A stretch of 23,180 nucleotides of DNA. It comes from Ichthyophonus hoferi (lineage: Eukaryota > Opisthokonta > Ichthyosporea > Ichthyophonida > Ichthyophonidae). Of this stretch, positions 11,204 through 22,335 are shown piece by piece. The stretch lies in contig NAOQ01000397.1 of the NCBI GenBank assembly GCA_002751075.1, forward strand, positions 1 to 23,180, given 5' to 3'. The position numbers and the translations under genes are program-made. How positions within the stretch are numbered: position 1 is the stretch's first letter; each line of letters starts with the position of its first letter. Under the pieces are notes generated by a model, which saw nothing but the letters and a program-made list of their open reading frames with translations, had not been told where the DNA came from and searched no databases.

Positions 11204-14029
11204 AAATAAGCAAAAAAAACTTAAAAAATAGTTGTTTTGACTCCCGCCTTAAATTATCCGTGTAAACTAGTAAAATTCTAATAAGCTTCGTATCAATATA
11301 TCATACTTATAAAAAACCCGGAAAATTGGAGATAGGAAATAATAAATACATTACGGGTTACGTATAAAAATTAGATATATATAAATTAATACGAGACACC
11401 TAATAATTAAGTACCTTTAGCCTATGTCCAACTGATGCAGATCTATATTTTAATAACTAGTCTTAAGCATCATTTGTAGTTTACGTGTTTATATTTCTTT
11501 AACGAATGCAATGGATCATATTTCATTATACATCCAACTAATAAATGAGAAATTAGTTATTGCAACCTTATGGCTATATTCGAGTCTGCCGTTAAATTTT
11601 TTTGAAACAATCTTGGAGTCCATAGAACACTTGAAGTTTAATAGCAACCACATGTTTTGTTTTATTTCCACATCAAGTGACAAAGAAAATAAAGAAACCA
11701 TTTACAGCATCTATTTAGACTACAACAACTTTTATTTTTTTATACTCATTTAGATGGTGAAAATAATGTAGACAATCATAATAACAATGTTTTATAGAAC
11801 TCTTTAAAATAGGATCGAATGTGTTTAAATAGCCTTAGATTCTTTGTACTATTCATATAAATATAAAACAAATGAGTAATATTATAGTCTAAAATAACAA
11901 TGTGACATGCCATTTTATTTGCATTGTTGCTTACTCTAGAACCAGTGTTAAATTTATGGGAGCTGGCAACTCTAACGGAGATTATTGGCTCCTTTAGAGC
12001 TTAAATAATGCTAAGTGCTGCTGTACTGTAAATCTTTAATCTTAATTTCGGTATATTCATGGTTAATTATAGATGAAGAGATAATTAATCTCTTTTAAAT
12101 TCTGAATTTGGTAAGGAGATCCTGTTTTAATTAGAAATAGTTGTCCATCTCTTTCATTTTTATCTCAATTATATGCATTTTTCTATTAGTTATTATCAGT
12201 TAACTAGTTGTACAAATATGCTGGGCTTGATATAGTACTTTGGTTCTTGCAGTTATGGTAGTTTATCTTTCTTCTTATTAATAACATTGAAATTATAAAA
12301 CTTTTTAAGTGCTTGGTACTATTAGTTTGTAAAACCTTACCATCTACAAATTTATATACATTATAGGTGTAGGTGATTATGTGCGTTACTGTCAGAATCA
12401 ATATCCTCCATCCCGGTAGACCCTCTCCTCGTATGAACTCTGGAGAAACACAAAGTTGATTTCTTGTGAGATTATCAAGTATCGATATTCACCTCTTGCA
12501 GATAGGCTGATTGACGGCAATCTAGTTTTTGTTTATATCACTATGTATTGTACAGAAGAATATGTATTATGTGGGGATTTTTAGGTAATTTGTGCAGTGT
12601 GCTAGTTGTACCCTCAACTAAAGCCTACTTTAATAGATCTAAAATTAAAGAGTCACCGGAGCATTTTTTATTATTAACGTCTTTCCCCTTCAATAATGAA
12701 CAAACAACACGAAAAATATGCTTAAAGTCAAATATGTAGTAAAACCTTTGGGAAACCAACTAATTGAATAACAATGATAATGTTTTTTCTTTCTAAATCA
12801 CATTCCTGATTAATCAATAACTCCACCATCTATTGGCTATATTTTTGTGATTAATTTGCAAGAGACGTCAATAAGTAAATTACTAAGTAATGAATACAAG
12901 TAAATCAGTAATAAATGAAGCATTATGGCATTGCTGAATAAAAACTGCCACAAAAGTTTGAAAAACCATTGAAAAAAATTAAACCAGTGCGAACCACGGG
13001 TTCCTCCAGATAACAAAGGCCTTGTTTTATATTATTTTAATATTTGAATGCATAACACATATAAATACACTACACATTTAAATTAAATACAAAAATTGCC
13101 ATAGTTACTGCAATTGTTTGCTATGCGTAAGGAATTTTAATATGTGGTGTTCAAGAATATCTATAGACGATTAATAAGCAATACTCCAATATTACAATTT
13201 GGGAAAAGAATTCAAATATTCTATGCTAAATTATAATTGATGTTCTCCATCTTATTTAATATAATAAATAATATTTTGTGTACATTAGTCCGCTATATCT
13301 TTGACATGAATTTATTATCAATTCCTTACATAATAACAAAATTGTGGGGAGCACAAATACACATTTACATATATATATTACCATCACAGTTACTTAAACG
13401 TACATTGAAAGGCAAGGGAAAGTTACTTGCTTGAAGCGATAAATGAGGTAACAATGCTCCAATGCCATATAAGATGCTGAAAAACCAATTAGATGTGGAG
13501 TCACGGTTACTATTTTCAGGTCAATCTACTGTGCTCATACATTTCATGCAAATATTGATGATCTGCGTTAACTGCCAGTAAAGGTCAAGGAATAAATCAA
13601 TCTTGAATTTGATACCACAATATAACTGGCTGAATTTTAAATTATATACAGTTAATAACTGAACATTATAATTGACAACGTCCAATACTATTTTATTTGA
13701 CAATCTATTGAGCGATCCTCTCGTTCCCAATTTTTCTCAGTCTCAGCTTCCTAAATGGTTGGGCTAAACTAGTCTTACCTTTGCATCAATGACTATTTAA
13801 TTACGGTCAAAACTAACCTATGACCAAGAAACAGAAAAATCGGATTTTATTAGCCAACAGGATAATCTTATTTAGCGAGTGTGTATATTATCAAACGACA
13901 CCTAGGTCACCACAGGGAGTACTAGGTAAAACCTACATAAAAAAAATGCCGTGGTTAACATAAACACAATTAAGTATTAATTTGGAATACTGTTTTTTTT
14001 TAAAGAAAAATTATTATAGTTAATCACAA

Positions 14030-14170
14030 ATGGAAGAGTTATATTTCTTTTTTTTGAAAAAAAGGCTTGACATAATTGCATATTATTATATCGTTATAGA
14101 CCCGGATGTTGCCGAAGTTATCCAAGGTCTGGATTTTCTCAGGTTACGTGTAGATAGATTGCTTTATTAG
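14030..14170 (+). CDS. Candidate small ORF or terminal exon, 46 codons
   Basis: ATG with AAA before it and G after it (a strong start context) opens 46 codons ending in TAG. The first half is AT-coded (MEELYFFFLKKRLDIIAYYY). The second half changes character to DPDVAEVIQGLDFLRLRVDR, hydrophilic and helical-looking, with much higher G+C. The change falls at TTATAG, an acceptor-like sequence ending at 14099, so the second half could instead be the terminal exon of a spliced + strand gene whose other exons I cannot find. It lies about 700 bases before the DUF4954 start. No family recognised. Confidence 0.3.
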   Translation: MEELYFFFLKKRLDIIAYYYIVIDPDVAEVIQGLDFLRLRVDRLLY

Positions 14171-14876
14171 GATTAAAATTTTATTAGCATCGGCGGTTAA
14201 CGTAATTATAAGCTCCTTTCTCTTGGAAAAGTTTTGGAAATAAAATGAAATCTTGTTTTGAAAACCCGCATAAAAAACCTTATAAAACAGTGCTGGGAAA
14301 TATATATATATATATAATAATAGATAATAAGTAGCGGTGTTTTTGGTAACATAAGTTCGGATATTATTTTTACCGCCAGTAGCTCAATTAAAAGCAGATC
14401 AGCCAATAGCAGCATTCAAAGTTTACCAATTATGTTCCATCTAATTTTGTTTCTTACTTATGCAAGAGCATATAATAAGAATGAGTCCTTTTAAAACAAA
14501 TCTTATAAGAAATCAATGAAACGTAATGTGGAGAACATTTTTAAAAAAAATCTACGAGAAAAACTAAAATTAGCAGGCATTATTGGCAAGTTTTATTTCT
14601 AGATTATTATATTTATTGTAAGTATAATCTAAAGAAAATTATAATATTTACTTGATTTAAACATCTCCCCTCCGAGGAATTTTGTTATCAGTTAATAGGT
14701 CGGATAGGTGAGGCCTCAGTTACCAAATGGCATTTACAGCGAATAATTTTTACTTTTCCCTCAATCTTTTTTGTATTTAACTTTAAATCGTGATGCATAA
14801 GAACCAAATATAGCATTTAACTGAGTCTACTTAGGTCTGTTTTATTAGTTGTTATAGTGATAGTCGCTTTATAAAC
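14171..14876. other. Spacer and presumed promoter of the DUF4954 gene
   Basis: AT-rich sequence with a short (TA)n tract near 14301-14315. No coding signal recognised. The final 60 bases presumably contain the 5' leader. No specific promoter element can be supported. Confidence 0.4.
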
Positions 14877-17800
14877 ATGGAGACTGTAGAGAAAATGAAG
14901 AGTAAGTACTCTTTGGAGGACTCGATATCTGCCATTAATACGGCCATAGAAACAAGTCAGTTTTTGAAAGATGTGAGCTTGGTGCGCGAGAAGTTCCAAT
15001 TCTCCGATCAGGAGGGAAAATATCGTAACCTTGTAAGTACTGTTATAGGAATGTATGCATACCTTTTTTTGTTTGTTTTTAATGTTTATAGTGGCTTTAG
15101 CATTTTGGGGGTTTTGCCCATGTTGCTTGCAAATGTGTTTTCCGTGTGATATCGGTTAAGCTGCAAAAGATGTGTGAAAGTAACCCTGTACTCTTACAGT
15201 TCTCCCCTCTTGATTTGTTTCTTTTTATTTTTATTTTTCTATCTCTTTCTTTTTCTTTCTTTTTCTATTTTCAAAAGATCATAGCTTTCAATATATGAGA
15301 TCTGAACTATGTTGTAGTTACTTATTAATGCTTAATTGTTCAAAAACATTTTGTACATTTTCGTTTTTCAACATATTTTTTTTTGGCAAGTTTACAAGCA
15401 TACTATTTTGAATATATAAACTACTATAGCACGATTCAAATTTACTTATAAAATGAGAAATCAAATTAATCTTTTCTCTCAAAGAGTGCTTAAAAGGCTT
15501 TTTGACGCAACTTACTTGCTGTAGTCTTTACTATTAACATTTAAACGCTTCAAAATTGATTCAGTATTACCACGTCTTATGTTTTTGTTACTCCCTAATA
15601 TATCTATCAACTCTGAGTTCATTATTATTTTCTTCGTCAGATTGGAGCTGAAATATTCCAGATGGAACAACAAGGAGTGAAGGCAGAGGACTGGGAAAAG
15701 GTTCTGGTAACACCCGACTTTGACTCATCCCGTGTACAAAGATGCACACTGCAAGGCAATATCCGCCTCGGCAATTTCAGTGGAAGTGTCAGACTGAAAC
15801 GAAGAACTATCAGACTACCCTCTGGCGTATACAACTGTGATTTAAAAAACGTAATCGTGGAGGATGGTGCCTTGGTTAGTCGTACATCTCTGCTCAATAA
15901 TGTTTACATTGGCCCCAAGGCTTGTGTTATGGGCTGCGGCGAAGTAATTTGCTCAGGTATGGGTCTGATTTCTTGCTAGTTTATTGAACCTATCACTAGT
16001 GACTTTTAAAAATAAAAATTTATTCATACTAATGCGTGTAGAATGATACTGGCGCTTGTTAATTATGTTTTAAATTTTGAATATATATTATTTATGGGAA
16101 TTGTCCGGATTATTGTGTGGGTTACCCATATGTATTTATGTGTATATACATATTCTTGTAACACACTATATTGTTTGTCATCAATTTGTTTAGTGAATTT
16201 ATTACTAAAAATGGTTTTGTCATTAATGATTGGACAATTAAAATAAGGCAATACTATTAGTCTTTTAATGGGTGTTTGTATATTATATCATTACTATGCA
16301 AAACAAATTCCCTTCGTTTCTTCAATATGAACAAGAAAATAGTATTATTATTACTTTTACGATCATTGCTAGCATATTCAATTAGACCCATTTCTCTAGA
16401 ATTGCATATATATATGACCTAACTGACAAGAAACCAATCAAAACCAGGCAATACTACATTTGGCAACGGTACAGAGCTGCCATTGGCCATAGAGACCGGG
16501 GGGCGTGATACACTAATATTTGCCGAGATGACAGTCAGTGTGGCGGCCGGGGTGGCAACCAACAGGGCAGATAGTGAGGGACTGGCTAGATATGCAGCGG
16601 CTCTAAAGAAATACAAGGAGAAGGTGGGTCTCCAGTAGCATTATGTTGTGTTCTTCTATGTTTAACTAGGTTGGTATATAGAGGTTGTAAAAAGGTACCA
16701 CGACAAGCGATTTGTTTACCAAATGAGATGTCAGATATTTTCTTTGGTTTTTTAATTAAGTAGATATAAAGTGGTTGTGAAAATTTTCAGTGAGAGGATA
16801 TTTAGTTACCCAATAAGATAAGTTCTTTTGCTTTAGTTTTAATGGTTAAAAAAATGCAATTCCTTTGTATGGATAATAGCTACCATGATAAACCTATATT
16901 ATATTACACCGGTTATTTAGTGCTTTTATTGTTTTTAGTTTTACTGAAATTGAAAAGATTAATAAGCTTTGCAACGTTTTATTATTATTATTTATTATGA
17001 AGCCCGGATTTCTATTGGTGTATATATTATAAATAAATTATCCAATTGTACCTAGTATATAAAACATACATATCCAAGATATTCACACACAAAACGTCAT
17101 ATTGCAGGCAACCAGTCCCTGCACCATTATTGGATGTGGATCACGTGTGATGCACACACCTAGGGTTACCAACGTATATATGGGGGCTGGAGCCCATATT
17201 GATAGTGCTGTGTGGGTGGAAGAAGCGACACTACTGTCTACAGAGAAAGAGTGCGCCATGGTACTGGCTGGATGTTCAGTTAAAAATGCGGTGGGTAGGA
17301 ACAATAAGAACAAGGAATATAAACAAAGTCAGGCACATGCATATGCACCGTGAATAATAATTAAAATAATAAGTATTTCTGCATTACTTTACTATGCCTT
17401 ATATATATATTGATATATAGGGAGTATAGTAGGTATTATGTCTTCTAGTAGATTACTGATTGTATATTATAATATGCTCTATATACTATATACAATGGGA
17501 TGGGGTTGTCAAGGGAAGCAAAGACGACCTGCCTCTGTATGTTATAAGCATAATTACTCAGCTATACCCTGAGGTAGAATAGGTAGAATACAAGAGGAGA
17601 GATATGTATTGGTTGTATATTGTTATGTTTTATATTTTGTATTATCCTTTATTGCGGACTATTGCTTTTTCCTTTCATTCTTCTCTTCCTCTCCCTCCCT
17701 TACTACTTTCATAAACCTATCATATATATGCATGTATACTTTTAATAATGGAGTATTAGCAATAACTAAGTGATACTTGTATACATTTTTATCCTTCCAC

Positions 17801-20201
17801 ATTACTGTCCCTATCTTCCTACCTGCCCACCCCCGTAATCTATAACAGGAATAAGACTACTACTTGCTTCGCCTTAATAATCCACAAGGTTCGCGGTTAG
17901 ATTTAAAACAATGTGGATGTTACTATAGTGACCAATGCTATGTACTATATATGTATATTTACATACATCATTTGTATGAGCTGAATTTAAATTTATGGTA
18001 TGAAGCCCATTTTCCAAACATTTCCAATACTGCTTAATTTTATATCTATGTTTCTACTAGGTTATATTCACTAATCAGTAATCAATCACCCAATCAATCA
18101 CCTACAGATCATGCAGTGGGGGTCTACGATTGACTCAGTGAGCATGATATCCAACGCGTTGCTGTGCGAACATAGTACCATTATGCACCATGGAAAGGTC
18201 AGTGACAGTATCATCGGCCCTAATAGCTACGTATCCGAGGCCGAGTGTACAGCCACCCTGTGTGGACCCTTTGTCACCCTAGACCATCAAGCCCTGCTGA
18301 TAGCCTGCCTATGGCCTGAGGGCAAAGGAAGTGTGTCGTATGGTGCTAATGTGGGTTCTAATCACACCTCTAAGGCCCCAGACCAAGAGCTGTGGAGTGG
18401 AGAAGGTAGGGAAATAGGGTGTGTTGTGAAGTCTAGTTATAGCCATGGCTTGGTTTGATGTCTTTTCTTTTGTAATTTTATGTTTTCTTAGACCTGATGT
18501 CTAGCCAATCTTTTATTTTATATCATGATATATCATACACAGATTGTACTTCTATTACCGTTACACCTGCCATCTATATTAGCTTTGTTGCGCCTATTAT
18601 CACACACATATACCTAGATTAAAATCAAACGCCCAGTCTAAACCCGGCTCTTGATTTATACACAGCAATGTTATAAATAACTAGTCAAAACTGTTCCATT
18701 ATTTGATACCATGCTTTGACAAGAGAGTATTTAGCGGGAAAAAACAATAATAAAAATATCTACAATAAAAATGGAAATATCATGAAGTATATATCAGTAT
18801 ATCTGTAAACAGGATAATTTATCCAATAAACTATCAGCCATATATTTTAAAATTATTTTAAAATTAGCTTAAGTTATTTATGCAATCATCATATCCCTTT
18901 ATTATTCCTCCTTAGCCTTCTTTAACCTCTCCCTCCTCTTTCTTCTTTGATCTCCACAGGAACGTTCTACGGGCTAGGCTGCTGTATTAAATACCCTACC
19001 GATTTCTCGCAAGCCCCCTATAGCATAATCGGAAGTGGTGTGATAACCCTGCCTCAGAAGATGTGCTTCCCCTTTTCCCTTATTGCCTCTCCTTCCGATA
19101 ACATCACTGATCTCAGCCCTGCCTTCAACGAGTTAATCCCGGCCTGGTTACTGGGACATAGTATTGAGTCGTTAAGGATAAAAGAGAAACGAATGATGTC
19201 TACTAACAAGGCCACTCGCCAGGTGTTTCCTTTTGAGGTGGGTGGTTGGTCTAATTATATTTGTGAGGTATACTGTGTTACTATGGTATTAGTATTCGTC
19301 TGGTTATGGGCATTAGATTTAGTCCTACTATTATTGTTATTTTTTTATTACTACTATTCTTTTTAGTATTCTTTTTATTTTTATTATGATACTATGGATA
19401 GTATATGCATATTTCTCTGTACTACAGTGTTGTATGAATCCGATTTATTTGAGGATAAAGACGAACAAAGCAAAGAGAAATAAAGAGGTGGAAAAAAAAA
19501 ATAGGCGTTAAGCTTGGCGACAAACAGGGAAAGAGATACAAAGATATATCTAGTTCTGGAATTTTCAGCTTCCATGTATGGTTATTTTCTCACCCCAACT
19601 AGCCAATCCACTCATACCTATATAACCACCCCAACCAATGAAAATATAGATTCTACACCCGGAGACCATAGATCAGATGATCAAAGCACGGAATATACTG
19701 CGAGCTGCTGAGAATACTGCCCATCTCATTACAGAGGACGGGGAAAAGGTGTACACCTCCAAGCAGATTCAAGGACTAGGAAAGAATTATCTACGTGAAT
19801 GCAATCGTATAACTGCAATTGAACTATACACGTTTTATATCCAGTACTACTGTTTGACCGGGCTATATAAGCAACTTAAGAGTGGGGCCAACCCCAAGAC
19901 GGTTTTAACTGAAGAGAAAGACAATCATTTCTGGTCCCACCAACGCTCTATACTTCTTTCTGAGGTGCCTGACACTGGTCTCATTCAACTATTACGTGTG
20001 TTTGTTAGTCTGGAAGAGACTATTCAGTTGGATATAAAGGCCACCCGTGAAGCCGATGACGTATTAGGGAGAGCAGTGATTGGTGATTACGATGATGCAC
20101 ATAAAACTGCGGACGAGGACCCTATTTTAGTTGAGGCTCAGTGCACTGTATCGGAAGTTAAAGCTGATATTGCAGGGTTTATCAAGTTGCTTAAAGAATA
20201 G
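14877..20201 (+). CDS. DUF4954 family protein (hexapeptide-repeat beta-helix), seven exons, complete
   Basis: Exons 14877-15032, 15641-15956, 16448-16623, 17108-17290, 18108-18405, 18960-19237 and 19650-20201 join in consistent phases (0, 1, 0, 0, 1, 0) into 652 codons plus TAG, the usual size of the family. Residues 1-46 look like an added N-terminal helix; YRNLIGAEIFQMEQQG then matches the normal bacterial start. Residues about 100-360 carry irregular hexapeptide-type repeats (VYNCDLKNVIVEDGALVSR, NVYIGPKACVMG, VTNVYMGAGAHIDSAVWV, SDSIIGPNSYV), expected to form a left-handed beta-helix. The signatures IETGGRDT, GSNHTSKAPDQELWSGEGT, YGLGCCIKYPTDFSQAPYS, LPQKMCFPFSLI and GLGKNYL are family hallmarks that I recall from spirochaete and Bacteroidetes proteins. 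The helical C-terminal domain occupies residues 470-652. The function is unknown; beta-helices of this kind occur in acyl- and nucleotidyl-transferases. Three donors are GTGGGT. Intron lengths run from 412 to 817 nt. Confidence 0.9.
15199..15270 (+). repeat. Pyrimidine-rich tract inside intron 1 of the DUF4954 gene
   Basis: Dense T/C sequence (TTTTTATTTT, then CTCTTTCTTTTTC units) lies well upstream of the acceptor at 15640. A similar C/T-rich run occurs in intron 4 (about 17669-17712), and a long polypyrimidine tract (18895-18959) directly precedes the exon 6 acceptor. Confidence 0.5.
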
Positions 20202-20253
20202 TGCTAGAGTGCCTAGGGTGTAAGTGCGGTTGAAGGGGAGATATAACATATAT

Positions 20254-20290
20254 AATAAAGTATGCTATATGTTATGTGTTGTATGTTATG
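20254..20290 (+). terminator. Poly(A) site of the DUF4954 gene
   Basis: AATAAA at 20254-20259, 53 bases after the stop codon, is followed by a TG-rich run (GTTATGTGTTGTATG) at about 20270-20290. Spacing and composition fit a cleavage and polyadenylation site. A second AATAAA lies near 20349. Confidence 0.5.
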
Positions 20291-20617
20291 GTACAGTAAT
20301 GGTGTGGGAATATGGCTCTAGATAATGTATGTTTTCATGTGGTATTATAATAAAGAATGCAAAGAAAAGTAAGCATTCCTTTCATAAACATCGATCGCTA
20401 ACCTGTAATTAAAGATGGTTTTATTATAAATCATTGGTAATTAAATTAAAAATCCATAGTCATCCTTATACCAAACATATAATAGACTGACTATGGGAGA
20501 GATACTCTTAAATAATTCATGAAAACCAACTATACTGTTTTCTATTTCTTACACATCTCATGGTAAAACAAATTAAGATTAATGTATTGCTTTAAATGGT
20601 TTTAAAGATGATAGCAT

Positions 20618-20708
20618 TTGCCATTAAATGCACCGGAAATAAGAGCCTTATTATCACTATCATTTCGTTACAATTTAAGATAGTAGGATATAAAATGTAT
20701 AATACCAT

Positions 20709-20746
<38 letters not shown>

Positions 20747-21258
20747 CTAAGAAATAGCATCTCTAGAATGTCCAGCCAAATATATATTTCTTTCTTGTTT
20801 TGTTATTTTATTTTATTTTTAAGGTAGCATGTAAAATACTTGAGCCATCACAAATGGTATACATACTTACATGAAAGTAATTAAAGAAGACCTCTAGGCT
20901 TTGTACTATAAAAAGTTTGTGTATATGTTTTTTTCCTAATGTCGGACAGACGAACACGCGCATATATATTCAGATATGTAACAGCTCTATGTGTCTAATA
21001 ATAATACTTGGTATCTCAACCAATATAAAATGTAAAACAAACGTTGCCATTAAATGAACCTGAAATAACAGTCCTTTTATTATTATTATACTGTATATAT
21101 ACTATATATACTGTAGTTATTACGCATATATATACATAGCAACCTAATATCGGACAAACAGACACAAGCATGTATGGTCACATATTTAACAGCTCCTTTT
21201 ATGTCTAATAATAAAACTTAATATCTCAAATAATATAAAATGTAAAACCACCGTTGTA
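20618..21258. repeat. Diverged tandem duplication, two unequal copies
   Basis: Two blocks repeat in the same order. The first is TTGCCATTAAATG..CC.GAAATAA at 20618 and 21044. The second, about 110 bases, begins CCTAATGTCGGACAGAC at 20936 and CCTAATATCGGACAAAC at 21142, and ends AATATAAAATGTAAAAC at both sites. The blocks look about 75-85% alike by eye. The first copy spans about 426 bases, the second about 215, the difference lying mostly between the two blocks, where a (TA)n microsatellite sits at 20714-20740. No coding content. Confidence 0.75.
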
Positions 21259-21799
21259 TGTTAACTTGCACGTGCAATAGTCCAATGTTAAACAGTTTTT
21301 TTTCCCATTATTTTTTTTTAAAAAATCAACCAGTGATAAGCCATGTTTAAAGCTTGAGGCATGTGATCTCATGACACTTAAAATAAACTACAGACACGAT
21401 TGGTTTGATAGTGTTATATATATATACACAGTCATTAAAATGCATACAAACTCAATCATCAAATACTCATATCTAAACCAGAAAGGAAAGATACTAAAGC
21501 CATTCCATCCATATATATATTTCACACCGTTTTTGGGATATAGATAAATTCCTGCACCATTAAATATATATACTATATACTCCCATACATAAACACACAC
21601 ATACATACATACATACAATATACAATATGCATACACACATACACTGTACTACATACACCATTTAGCTAACTATTAATCCTTAACCATCCATCAACCTATA
21701 AAAGAAAAAAAGAAAGGATAAAATGGAAATGAATGATGGGCTAAAAAGAAGCAACCCAATGAAAACAATTTTAATTTTAAAGTACAACAGAAAACCCAA
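21259..21799. other. Spacer between convergent genes, with microsatellites
   Basis: AT-rich DNA with ACAT/CATA repeats at about 21583-21655 and short (TA)n runs. An 82-codon minus-strand frame at 21388-21636 is a translation of these repeats and is not a gene. This region should hold the 3' UTR of the minus-strand gene, but no clear poly(A) signal was found for it. Confidence 0.5.
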
Positions 21800-22335
21800 T
21801 CAAGACTCTATATCTTTTCCCATAGCCGATACTATTTGTACGGCCATAGCTACTAGGTTGTCCCGATGAGCCTCTACATTGAATTGAGGGTAATCTTTAG
21901 ACAAGGCTTGCTTAATGTGTCGGAAGGCTACGTCACGACCCACTGGTAGACGACAGAGAGGGAGAGGGAGGAGGAAGAGTTGAGAGAATAGTATATGCAT
22001 GCATGTGTATGATTAGATAGATAGATGGGATAGATAAATAGATATATATAGATAAAAAAGGAAAGACAAGAAAGAAAGGAAGGGTAAAGGCACATATATA
22101 TGGGTGTTAGTTTGATAGTGTAAGAGAGAGTAGGTATATAGCAATGGACACTTGCATGATAATTGTCGTAGCTAGAACGAAAATAGGGAAGAAAAGGAGA
22201 AGGTCAATATATCTATGTATGCATACATACACATATACATACCTTCCATACATACAGTTTTCATAATCATTGCAAGCTCACTATCTGATGGGTCTTTTCG
22301 TGCCTTCTTTGAGGACTGTTCGTCTGTATTTTCTT
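21800..22335 (-). CDS. Last two visible exons of an unrecognised protein (5' part not found)
   Basis: The terminal exon, 21942 down to the TGA at 21800-21802, follows an acceptor with a good pyrimidine tract (TCGTCTACCAG on the minus strand). The preceding exon ends at 22243, before GTATGT, and begins near 22335 (or 22323, after a CAG). The phases agree (1) and give DEQSSKKARKDPSDSEL, then AMIMKTVCMEVGRDVAFRHI, KQALSKDYPQFNVEAHRDNL and VAMAVQIVSAMGKDIES. A charged, basic, low-complexity segment precedes a compact, probably all-helical C-terminal domain of about 55 residues. The basic run (KKARK) could be a nuclear signal, which is inference. I do not recognise the family. Earlier exons must lie beyond 22335 or outside the window. 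The 300-nt intron holds GATA and GAAA repeats. Confidence 0.6.
22008..22085. repeat. GATA and GAAA microsatellites within the minus-strand intron
   Basis: Interrupted TAGA/GATA units (about 22014-22052) merge into GAAA/GGAAA-type purine sequence. They lie wholly inside the intron between the two minus-strand exons. CATA repeats near its donor (about 22211-22240) overlap the splice site. Confidence 0.7.

Larger units (their letters stand above)
10607..14029. other. Long AT-rich intergenic stretch with scattered coding-like scraps
   Basis: No gene can be assembled. Scraps that look better than background are a GC-richer island at about 12365-12530, a 39-codon + strand frame starting at 13462 (MPYKMLKNQLDVESRLLFSG...), and a 69-codon minus-strand frame at 13521-13730. 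None shows a recognisable domain. A nested hairpin at 11134-11203 is listed separately. Confidence 0.45.

Noticed and set aside
13521-13730. 69-codon minus-strand frame, possibly a transposon scrap
   Set aside because: No domain, no repeat ends and no splice context. AT-driven composition explains it.
15637-15897. 86-codon minus-strand frame opposite exon 2 of the DUF4954 gene
   Set aside because: It is a shadow of a well-supported + strand exon. The same holds for the minus-strand frames at 16419-16616 and 17083-17313.
19514-19711. 65-codon + strand frame overlapping the intron 6 / exon 7 junction
   Set aside because: It overlaps exon 7 in a different frame from the clear DUF4954 coding sequence and has no family resemblance.
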